Shown here: positions 1-5,897 of the stretch, in pieces
Position numbering within the stretch: position 1 is the first letter of the stretch
How the letters are laid out: each line of letters starts with the position of its first letter
NCBI GenBank assembly: GCA_018664265.1
Contig: JABJOR010000120.1
Span: forward strand, 1-6,440
Direction of reading: 5' to 3'
DNA length: 6,440 nt
Origin: Rhodospirillales bacterium
GTDB lineage: Bacteria; Pseudomonadota; Alphaproteobacteria; Rhodospirillales; Casp-alpha2
Position numbers and translations under genes: made by a program
The notes under the pieces: generated by a model
The model's input: only the letters and a program-made list of their open reading frames with translations
What the model was told of the DNA's origin: nothing
The model's database searches: none

Positions 1-961
1 CAAGCTGATCAACCAGCGGTTGTGGCAAGCAGCCATAGTTAAAATCAGAGCAAACCAGTAAATCAGCACCGTCCAGCGCCTGCTCAAGCAACAATAATAA
101 CTGTTTTTGCAGTGCAGCGGAAATTGCTCCCTGATGCAGGTGACTGACACGTAACAGGCTTTTGCCTTTACAGCGATAACGCTGCTTTAAGGTAGTGGGG
201 CGACTGTCATCCAGCAGTAACTGGGCATCAACTCTTGCAGCAGCCAAGCCCTCCAGCGCATATTCCCGTGATGCGTCATTACCCGTCACTGACACAAACT
301 GAACCATTGCGCCCAGACCTGCCGCATGCGCAGCAACAATACCAGCACCGCCAACAAAACGGGTGGAATCAACTGGCGTGACGACAATCGTTGGATCTTC
401 CTGGGACATACCCAAGGGTTCACAGGTGATGTATTCATCAATAATCAGGTCACCGACCACACAGACCTTTAAAGTGGCAAAGTCATTTAACAACCTTACT
501 AATCTGGATTTATCGATAGCGTGGCGGGTAAGATAGCCAGTCGGCAAGCTTATAGATCGTGGATCAAAAGTTTGAAATTCCTTGTGAATCAAATCAAGCG
601 TCGAAAACAGGGTCTCTCCCGAGCTAAATACCAAGCGTCCGCCATATTGCTCCAGCGCCGTTAGTTCTAGATTATGACGTGCTTCATGTTCTTTACCCAT
701 AACAACGATATCAGGGCGGAGTCGGCTAATGATGTCGGTAATTGGCTCATCGACAATGAATGCCTTATCTACCAAACTATTGCTCTGAACACCTTCCAGG
801 CGTAATTTTTCTGGCAGGTGTGCTGCCATACCTGCCAGGCGATCACTTTCAACAGCAACAATCAGGTGCTCACCATACTCCTTCGCAGTGCGTAATAAAC
901 GCAAGTGGCCAGGGTGCAGAATATTAAAGTGACCGGATACGAAGACTGTTCTATTTTTCAT
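1..961 (-). CDS. Nucleotidyltransferase / PfkB sugar kinase fusion (3' end cut by window)
   Basis: Translating back from the ATG at 961 gives 320 residues open to the left edge, so the C-terminus is missing. Residues 1-150 form a cytidylyl/adenylyltransferase domain: a beta strand followed by the nucleotide-binding HxGH motif (HPGH, 16-19), then IVAVESD (33-39) and a closing FSSGE segment (near 134-138). From about 164 a PfkB/ribokinase-type domain begins: VVGDLIIDEY (168-177), the glycine-rich GGAG (204-207), and CSDFNYG (304-310). These parts resemble the two halves of HldE, the bifunctional heptose-7-phosphate kinase / heptose-1-phosphate adenylyltransferase, but in the opposite order. The PfkB catalytic GAGD motif should lie beyond the edge. 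The likely role is phosphorylation and nucleotide activation of a sugar or polyol in the cytoplasm; substrate and nucleotide are unknown. A GGAAA ribosome site (966-970) supports the start. It is the last visible gene of the block, 47 bases after the SDR gene. Confidence 0.5.
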   Translation of the reverse strand, partial: MKNRTVFVSGHFNILHPGHLRLLRTAKEYGEHLIVAVESDRLAGMAAHLPEKLRLEGVQSNSLVDKAFIVDEPITDIISRLRPDIVVMGKEHEARHNLELTALEQYGGRLVFSSGETLFSTLDLIHKEFQTFDPRSISLPTGYLTRHAIDKSRLVRLLNDFATLKVCVVGDLIIDEYITCEPLGMSQEDPTIVVTPVDSTRFVGGAGIVAAHAAGLGAMVQFVSVTGNDASREYALEGLAAARVDAQLLLDDSRPTTLKQRYRCKGKSLLRVSHLHQGAISAALQKQLLLLLEQALDGADLLVCSDFNYGCLPQPLVDQL

Positions 962-965
962 CAGA

Positions 966-970
966 TTTCC
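966..970 (-). promoter_or_regulatory. Ribosome binding site of the nucleotidyltransferase/kinase gene
   Basis: On the minus strand GGAAA is followed by TCTG and the ATG at 961, a spacing typical of a Shine-Dalgarno site. It fixes the start of the fusion gene, whose HxGH motif then falls at the usual distance from the N-terminus. The remaining short gap back to the SDR stop has no stem-loop with a T run, so no terminator is supported there. Confidence 0.5.
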
Positions 971-1008
971 ATGCGTTATGCGTTAATCACTTTGTAAACA
1001 TGTTTCCA

Positions 1009-1914
1009 TCATTGAGATTCGGATACGATTGATATATTCAATTGATCAAGTGCATGTGTCTCTGACGGAGCTTCAAATCCCAGTTCCAATAGAGTGGTAA
1101 CATCTAATGTTGTGTATTTTGGGGAAAATTGAATTCCTGCCTGTAAATATGAAATGGGCTCAATCAGCCTAATATCCACCCCTAATTTTAAAGCTATATA
1201 TTTTGCTGCGTCTTTATAACTCATGTCACCGGTTGCCGACGCTTGAATGATTCCTGAACGCTTATGTGTTAATACACGACTTATCAACTCAACTGCGAAT
1301 GTAACCGATACAGGAGCCATCACGCTATCCGAAAATGGATGAATGATTTTTCTTGCGCTCAAGTCACTTGCCCAACTTGTTATCAATGGCATATCCGGCG
1401 GAATGATTTTACTAAAGCGAACCACAGCGACCTGCCCCCCCAAACTCAGCAGGCGCTCCTCAGCATCTGCTTTCTGCCGGCCATATTCAGTTTGTGGATT
1501 AGTTCGGTCTGTAGCTTTCGGGACCGCAACCTGCCCATCAAAAACGGTGTTGCTTGAGAGGAAGATAACAAAAGTCCCTTCATCTACCAGTCGTTTAGCC
1601 AAGGCAACTGTATTTTCTACATTAATCCGCCGAGTTGCGGTGGCATCCAAACGGCAACGCTCCATAGAAGTTTCGGCGGCGCACAGGATAGCGGTTCCAA
1701 TTTTGTTAGGCAGCAACGAGCCCTCACAAATGGTTTCAGCCATATCCAGAAAGATTTGACGTTCAGCAACTTGATTTTTCTTTCGCGTACTTCCCCATAC
1801 CTGTTTTCCTTTGAGCTCTAAAGCCGCAACCAAATGACGACCAATCATTCCATCTGCGCCAACAACCAGTATTGATTGATCCGTTGCTGAGGATATTACC
1901 GAGTCTTTAGGCAT
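1009..1914 (-). CDS. RmlD-like NAD(P)-dependent sugar reductase (extended SDR)
   Basis: A 301-residue protein of the extended short-chain dehydrogenase family, closest in style to dTDP-4-dehydrorhamnose reductase (RmlD). Visible features in order are the Rossmann loop GADGMIG (19-25), the NAD-domain segment CAAETSMERC (78-87), the RmlD-like strand FLSSNTVFDG (118-127), the catalytic pair Y144/K148 in YGRQK, and a C-terminal part with a Leu-Asp pair (270-271) like the substrate lobe of RmlD. The probable role is reduction of a keto-sugar, possibly nucleotide-linked, in the cytoplasm. No rmlA, rmlB or rmlC gene is in view, so rhamnose synthesis is not claimed. The ATG at 1914 was chosen over a TTG at 1971: it gives a normal lead-in to the Rossmann strand and overlaps the upstream stop by only 8 bases. 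No clear ribosome site precedes it, so translation probably depends on coupling to the upstream gene. Length is near the family norm. Confidence 0.5.
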   Translation of the reverse strand: MPKDSVISSATDQSILVVGADGMIGRHLVAALELKGKQVWGSTRKKNQVAERQIFLDMAETICEGSLLPNKIGTAILCAAETSMERCRLDATATRRINVENTVALAKRLVDEGTFVIFLSSNTVFDGQVAVPKATDRTNPQTEYGRQKADAEERLLSLGGQVAVVRFSKIIPPDMPLITSWASDLSARKIIHPFSDSVMAPVSVTFAVELISRVLTHKRSGIIQASATGDMSYKDAAKYIALKLGVDIRLIEPISYLQAGIQFSPKYTTLDVTTLLELGFEAPSETHALDQLNISIVSESQ

Positions 1915-3058
1915 TCGAAGGCGCAGATGGAATTGTGAACTGTAGATTGTATTGTGCAAGCCGCTGTGCAACCGCAGTGGCTATGTCTGTGCGCAAAGGC
2001 ATGAGCAAGACCGAATTCTTAGGAGCATCTTTCGGGCTGTAAATTGGATAACCCATGTGCCTACGGCCTGTTCGGTTGATATCTTCATCAACGAAAAACC
2101 CCACCTTGCTGCCAAGTGCAGCAGCCAGCCATGTGGCTGAAATGCTTGTTCCAAAAATTCCAACAGGTCCAGTAGCCGATTGGCCTTGTTCAAGCAATTG
2201 TTGGAGCCACGCAATATGAATCATTGCTGTCGTTTTCCCGCAAACCTCAGACGAGTCGCTATTGGTTTGATCCGACAAGGCTGGATATCTGGCGAGTGAG
2301 GTTAATTCTTTTGTCACCACTGATCCGGCTTCGAGTCCAAATACCTCGAATCCTGCCTTGGAAAGGGTTCCGCCCAAGGTAATGGAACTGAAATGAGTAC
2401 AGTGATCAGCAATAAGAATATCAAACGGTGATGTTTCAATATCCGGAACTTCGATTAAAAGCAAACCCCCTGGGTTCAGCAAGCCGGAAAGTGACTTTAA
2501 ATAGTTAATCGGATCAGGTATATGTTCCAAAGCGTGAATTAGCACAATCAGGTCAAAGCGGGTTTGCAGACTTTCAAGCGGGCCCACGTGCAGCTTCGTC
2601 ACTCCAGCAATTGACTCGATCAGTGTTTGATTACGCGAATCAAGTTCCAACCCGGTCATCTGCCAGTGCGGGTTATTTAGGCCAAACGCGCGCAAGAACG
2701 CCCCATTTCCGCAACCGATGTCCAATAGAGCCCCAGTCTTGCGGAGGGTTCCATTGCTTTGCAACCAATTTACAATTTTCAGAGACCGAGCCATGCTCGC
2801 TCCCGTGTTCTGGTCAAAGCTTGCCTGTTCGACACCGCCACCTTGCCCATAAACTGCATAACCGGCATAAATTTCTTGAACTTCACTAAGCCAGTTTTCA
2901 GTGACCGGCTTTTGTACTGTTTCACAGCCTGAGCAAACCGCTAAGTGACCACCTTCCCGCCAAGGGCGGCAATCCGACGTGACTTGAGTTGCTGTGGTGT
3001 AGCCTTCCAGTTCAACAAGCCGAGCTCCGCAAATGTGGCACCTAGTCAGTTGAGTCAT
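1907..3058 (-). CDS. Three-part SAM methyltransferase, sugar C-methyltransferase type
   Basis: A 383-residue protein with the layout of NDP-sugar C-methyltransferases such as TylC3. The N-terminal zinc-binding segment has C7/C10 and C42/C45 (CHIC and CSGC). The SAM domain has motif I DIGCGNG (113-119), the acidic ELD after the next strand (138-140), HALEHIPDP (175-183) and the strand LLIEVPD (200-206). The C-terminal third (about 298-345) carries GIFGTSISATW and FFVDEDINRTGR followed by a GYPIYSP segment, matching the C-terminal domain of this group. The expected product is a C-methylated keto-sugar on a nucleotide carrier; this is inferred from the family. The active-site segment near 216-223 reads IADHCTHF, where relatives usually have a form like YHEHFSYF, so activity or substrate may differ. 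CAGG at 3067-3070 lies 8 bases before the ATG and supports the start. The stop overlaps the SDR gene. Confidence 0.5.
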   Translation of the reverse strand: MTQLTRCHICGARLVELEGYTTATQVTSDCRPWREGGHLAVCSGCETVQKPVTENWLSEVQEIYAGYAVYGQGGGVEQASFDQNTGASMARSLKIVNWLQSNGTLRKTGALLDIGCGNGAFLRAFGLNNPHWQMTGLELDSRNQTLIESIAGVTKLHVGPLESLQTRFDLIVLIHALEHIPDPINYLKSLSGLLNPGGLLLIEVPDIETSPFDILIADHCTHFSSITLGGTLSKAGFEVFGLEAGSVVTKELTSLARYPALSDQTNSDSSEVCGKTTAMIHIAWLQQLLEQGQSATGPVGIFGTSISATWLAAALGSKVGFFVDEDINRTGRRHMGYPIYSPKDAPKNSVLLMPLRTDIATAVAQRLAQYNLQFTIPSAPSNA

Positions 3059-3120
3059 TTTTTAGACCTGATTTCACTTAAATATTGTTGAGCTCGGTAG
3101 CTGAAAGTTATTTTATCCAT
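3055..3120 (-). CDS. Possible 21-codon leader or remnant ORF
   Basis: In the 72-base gap between the dehydrogenase and the C-methyltransferase, an ATG at 3120 opens a 21-residue frame starting MDKITFSYRAQ and ending SKK. Its TGA overlaps the next start as ATGA. The ORF fills almost the whole gap. Against it: I see no Shine-Dalgarno site before its ATG, it is very short, and the downstream gene has its own CAGG site within this ORF. It could be a coupled leader peptide, the remnant of a deleted gene, or chance. No family is recognised. Confidence 0.5.
   Translation of the reverse strand: MDKITFSYRAQQYLSEIRSKK
3067..3070 (-). promoter_or_regulatory. Ribosome binding site of the C-methyltransferase gene
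   Basis: CAGG on the minus strand is followed by an 8-base A-rich spacer (TCTAAAAA) and the ATG at 3058. It supports this start, and it lies inside the possible 21-codon ORF. Confidence 0.5.
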
Positions 3121-3130
3121 TATTTGTGCG

Positions 3131-4180
3131 TTACAAACGAATCAAACAGCGACCTGCAATCTCACCATTCCTCATACTTGAGATAGCTTCGTTAATTTGA
3201 TCCAAAGAGTAGTAATTGGTAATTAGCTCCCGCAACTTAATCCGTCCCTCATGATAAAGTTTTTGGTAGCGAGGTATATCCGTTTGTGGAATAGCTTCAC
3301 CGCCATGAGAACCACTCAATCCTTTGCCAAAATGCAGCGGTAACGAGTATATATTGATGTTGTTGCCTTTGCGCGGCACACCCACCAAGGTAACTCGACC
3401 TTGTGGTTTTGTAATTTGATAACCCATCTCGATGATGGCTGGCTGACCGGTGTTGTCGACGAAGGCATCGGGACCAGCGTTACCGACGATATCGAGAATT
3501 TCCTGTCGTGGATCACCATTACTGCTGTTGATGGTGTGGGTCGCACCCATCTGCTTGGCCAATTCAAGTTTGTTGTCATGCAGATCGATGGCAATAATGG
3601 GGTAAGCGGAAACCAATGCTGCCGCCTGCACGATGTTGAGGCCAATACCGCCCGCACCAAACACGACAACAGACTCACCAATGCGCACCTTGGCATTATT
3701 TTCAACGACACCGAAACCTGTCGTCACCGCACAGCCAAACAGGGACGCGACCTCAAGATCACTATCACCAGGGATTGGGGTTACACGATTTTCAGAGACA
3801 ATAGCGTATTCGTTGAATGTCGCGATCCAGCCCGCATTAAGTTTATTGCCGCGCCAACGGTAAGTTGGCGGAGCACCTTCAATGCCAAGTCCTTTTCGCC
3901 AGTGCAGTACAACAGTATCGGCCGGTTTAACATGCTTCACACCAGGACCGATCTCAACAACAGTACCCGAGGCCTCATGCCCCAGCAGGTGCGGAAGAAA
4001 CTTATCTTCCCCTTTAGCACCGTCGATCTCGCCGAGCTGAGAGCCGCAGATGCCGCTGAAGTGAATCTTAACCAGTACTTGACCCACTTCAAGCGTTTGC
4101 GGAAGCTCAATTTCGTCGATCACCAAGGGTTTGCCTAACTCAACAAGAATGGCAGCCTTCATAGTTTTTGGAATAGCCAT
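3131..4180 (-). CDS. Zinc-dependent alcohol/polyol dehydrogenase (MDR family)
   Basis: A 349-residue medium-chain dehydrogenase/reductase. The N-terminal GroES-like half contains the catalytic zinc ligands C45 (SGICGSQ), H68 with E69 (GHEASG) and C150 (FGCAVTTGFG). The NAD-binding half has GAGGIG (175-180) and, at the end of the next strand, D199, which favours NAD(H) over NADP(H). The sequence from 150 to 220 resembles class III alcohol dehydrogenases. However, the four-cysteine structural-zinc loop expected near residues 93-111 is absent, replaced by a cysteine-free stretch (WRKGLGIEGAPPTYRWRG, 94-111). The likely reaction is reversible oxidation of an alcohol carbon on a sugar or polyol intermediate; the substrate is unknown. 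The ATG at 4180 lies 6 bases after the upstream methyltransferase stop. M7 is an alternative start, but the ribosome site favours the first ATG. Overall length is typical. Confidence 0.5.
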   Translation of the reverse strand: MAIPKTMKAAILVELGKPLVIDEIELPQTLEVGQVLVKIHFSGICGSQLGEIDGAKGEDKFLPHLLGHEASGTVVEIGPGVKHVKPADTVVLHWRKGLGIEGAPPTYRWRGNKLNAGWIATFNEYAIVSENRVTPIPGDSDLEVASLFGCAVTTGFGVVENNAKVRIGESVVVFGAGGIGLNIVQAAALVSAYPIIAIDLHDNKLELAKQMGATHTINSSNGDPRQEILDIVGNAGPDAFVDNTGQPAIIEMGYQITKPQGRVTLVGVPRKGNNINIYSLPLHFGKGLSGSHGGEAIPQTDIPRYQKLYHEGRIKLRELITNYYSLDQINEAISSMRNGEIAGRCLIRL

Positions 4181-4184
4181 TTTA

Positions 4185-4192
4185 TCTCACTC
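4185..4192 (-). promoter_or_regulatory. Ribosome binding site of the dehydrogenase, overlapping the upstream stop
   Basis: The purine-rich GAGTGAGA lies just upstream of the ATG at 4180, and the TGA stop of the methyltransferase gene (4187-4189) is embedded in it. A ribosome ending the upstream gene sits on this site, which suggests coupled translation. Confidence 0.5.
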
Positions 4193-4858
4193 GAAATATA
4201 TTAATGAATAATCGCCGGTATAACCCGTTTGCTGGAACCACCATTCCCACTCTTCTGGAGTGCAGAATGCTTCGCAGGTAACCTGCCAATAAAGAAGATT
4301 AGCCTTCTCTTCTTCGTTGCGATAAGACTCAACGCATAAATATTTGTTTTTCTTGCCAACTCTCTCCATCTCCCGCAACGCTTTATCAAGATCATAGTTA
4401 TGCAAGTTGTGCAGTGTGGTGATTGAGAACACCAGATCGAAGAAGTTATCAGAAAAAGGCAGATGATTGGCATTCCCGATTTGTAGTTGTTTCTTTACTT
4501 CTTCTTTAGCATTCTTGATAGCATAGCTGGAAATATCGATGCCATAAATTTCTACATCAGGCACCAGCAAACTAATCTCGTAAAGCAGAAAACCCTTACC
4601 ACATCCAATATCCAATATCTTATCACCTGCCTTGATACCGTAATGATCAATCATCGCCTGGGCGACAGGCGCCCAACGTCCAGGCATATAGCGATATCCT
4701 CCGTAGCAAATTCTTCTGTCTCCATCCCAATATTCTATATCCCATTTTTTGGCGAGTGCAGCAGCTTTTGCCTTGGGATACTCTGCTTCGTTCACACGAG
4801 CGAGGTAATCTCGTGTTGTGCTTTTGTGAACTGCAGAAAGGAAGTCAATGTATGCCAT
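4187..4858 (-). CDS. Class I SAM-dependent methyltransferase
   Basis: A 223-residue Rossmann-fold methyltransferase of the Methyltransf_11 type. SAM-binding motif I is DIGCGKG (83-89), the ribose-binding acidic residue is D108 in YGIDIS, NANHLPF (129-135) fits the adenine-contact loop, and DLVFSITTLHNL (141-152) is the motif IV region. About 75 residues precede motif I, with a distinctive aromatic-rich stretch (EYWDGDRRICYGGYRY, 42-57) that probably forms a lid or substrate pocket. The C-terminus is Trp-rich (EEWEWWF, 202-208). It probably methylates a small molecule, in context a sugar, polyol or attached group, but whether on O, N or C cannot be told. Its ATG shares one base with the stop of the kinase gene (TAATG), which points to translational coupling; the ribosome site is weak (AGAG before a run of six A). 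No transmembrane segment or signal peptide is seen. Confidence 0.5.
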   Translation of the reverse strand: MAYIDFLSAVHKSTTRDYLARVNEAEYPKAKAAALAKKWDIEYWDGDRRICYGGYRYMPGRWAPVAQAMIDHYGIKAGDKILDIGCGKGFLLYEISLLVPDVEIYGIDISSYAIKNAKEEVKKQLQIGNANHLPFSDNFFDLVFSITTLHNLHNYDLDKALREMERVGKKNKYLCVESYRNEEEKANLLYWQVTCEAFCTPEEWEWWFQQTGYTGDYSLIYFE

Positions 4859-4860
4859 TA
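4856..4860 (-). other. TAATG stop-start junction, kinase to methyltransferase
   Basis: The kinase stop TAA (4860-4858) and the methyltransferase ATG (4858-4856) share one A, the same arrangement as at the HAD/kinase junction. It is preceded by a run of six A on the minus strand. It indicates one transcript and coupled translation. Confidence 0.5.
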
Positions 4861-5895
4861 TTTTTTGCTCTGTTTAAGATTTTTAAGAATTTGTTTTGCT
4901 TTATTCAATTGAGTTTGTTTTAAGACTTTTTCATCTAGTTGTATATTAGCAAATTTTCTACGTGCCATGTGCACGGGTAAAAAAACGTTCAGCGCGATGC
5001 AACACCATTTCACTTGATAAACGTGTTGCAGCAAATTTGAGCGCCAAATTAGATGATGTGGGTCGGGAAAAGATTGCATGGCAAGTTGCACAAACCGATC
5101 ATGAAATTCGCCCGGCACCGGTACCGCTAGTTGTGCGAAAAAATCACCAGCCATTTTCGCAGGATCATCAAACCCTGCATATTCAAAGTCAATAAATTGA
5201 ATATCTCCATTGTCTTTTATTAGGGCATTATGAAAACCAAAGTCAGATGGAGAAATGCAATATTGCTCTTTATCAAGCGGCTTTTTGAACCAGCCAGCTT
5301 CTGCAGCAGCCTCCTCCGTATGACCGGAAAGAAGTTTCCAAAAGTATTGTAATTCTTCAATAAAGTGAATTCCCGCCGGATCACTATCTTTGGCATTCGA
5401 GAGCGCCTCATGAAGACAATTGATACGTCCTGCAACGATGGCCAAATGATCCGCAACAGAGAAAACAGCCTCCGATGCCAAAGGCAATCTCCGTAAGGCT
5501 TTTCGTGATACTGACTTGTTAAGCCCCTGAAAGAATGCGACTGCCTGCTTTACGTGACGCCATTCAACATGTCCTGGGTTGATGTGTGTTCCTTCAAGGG
5601 ACTCATACAATGCCCATCCTGCTTCATGATTACAGGCATAAGGCCGCGGGACAAAACTTGGGGTTACCTGAGATGCGTACTGCAATAAATCATATTCTGC
5701 TGACAATCGATCGCGGTGATCATCCTCATGACGAAAATACCGTTTAGCCGAAAAAACGCCTTTCGAGGTTTCTACGTGATATATCTGGTTGTTTCCGCCA
5801 ATTTTGGAAGGAGTAACCACATGGATAACAGCATCAATCCCTGCCTTGCTAAGAAGCTCGGCTATAGGTAGATACGTCTCCATCGACTGCTTCAT
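4858..5895 (-). CDS. APH/choline-kinase-fold small-molecule kinase
   Basis: A 345-residue protein of the aminoglycoside phosphotransferase superfamily, which phosphorylates hydroxyl groups on small molecules with ATP. The N-lobe has a glycine-containing loop GGNNQIYHV (33-41), the ATP-binding lysine K51 (SAKRYF) and E67 (AEYDLL). The C-lobe has the catalytic loop SPSDFGFHN (215-223) with D218 as the likely base and N223, then the metal-binding IDFEYAGFDDP (235-245) with D236. The usual His of the HGD catalytic motif is replaced (Pro216 in that place), a variant seen in this superfamily. In context it more likely phosphorylates a sugar or polyol than an antibiotic, and I would not call it a resistance gene. 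The start at 5895 was chosen over a TTG at 5928 because the ATG shares a base with the upstream HAD stop (TAATG). A second ATG at 5883 is possible. The C-terminus is Lys/Gln-rich. Confidence 0.5.
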   Translation of the reverse strand: MKQSMETYLPIAELLSKAGIDAVIHVVTPSKIGGNNQIYHVETSKGVFSAKRYFRHEDDHRDRLSAEYDLLQYASQVTPSFVPRPYACNHEAGWALYESLEGTHINPGHVEWRHVKQAVAFFQGLNKSVSRKALRRLPLASEAVFSVADHLAIVAGRINCLHEALSNAKDSDPAGIHFIEELQYFWKLLSGHTEEAAAEAGWFKKPLDKEQYCISPSDFGFHNALIKDNGDIQFIDFEYAGFDDPAKMAGDFFAQLAVPVPGEFHDRFVQLAMQSFPDPHHLIWRSNLLQHVYQVKWCCIALNVFLPVHMARRKFANIQLDEKVLKQTQLNKAKQILKNLKQSKK

Positions 5896-5897
5896 TA
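5893..5897 (-). other. TAATG stop-start junction, HAD hydrolase to kinase
   Basis: The HAD stop TAA (5897-5895) and the kinase ATG (5895-5893) share one A. No strong ribosome site precedes the ATG, so re-initiation by the terminating ribosome is the likely route. This junction decides the kinase start. Confidence 0.5.

Noticed and set aside
971..986. Tandem copies of ACGCAT just upstream of the fusion gene
   Set aside because: Two 6-base copies in a short gap are too little to claim a binding site or repeat element.
996..1005. 10-base palindrome AAACATGTTT between the SDR and the fusion gene
   Set aside because: It is AT-rich, short and unflanked by further symmetry or a T run, so it supports neither a terminator nor a named operator.
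1343..1759. 138-codon plus-strand ORF (and an overlapping 72-codon one) opposite the SDR gene
   Set aside because: Both are antisense to a well-supported SDR and their translations show no family features.
1915..1971. N-terminal extension of the SDR from a TTG at 1971
   Set aside because: It would overlap the C-methyltransferase by 65 bases, and the extra 19 residues look like read-through of the upstream gene; the ATG at 1914 gives a normal Rossmann N-terminus.
3059..3130. Possible internal promoter in the 72-base gap
   Set aside because: The gap is AT-rich, but I could not find a -35/-10 pair with good spacing; the AATATT stretch alone is weak evidence.
3401..4138. 245-codon plus-strand ORF opposite the dehydrogenase
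   Set aside because: It lies entirely antisense to a gene with clear catalytic motifs, has no recognisable domain, and no other gene in the block is on that strand.
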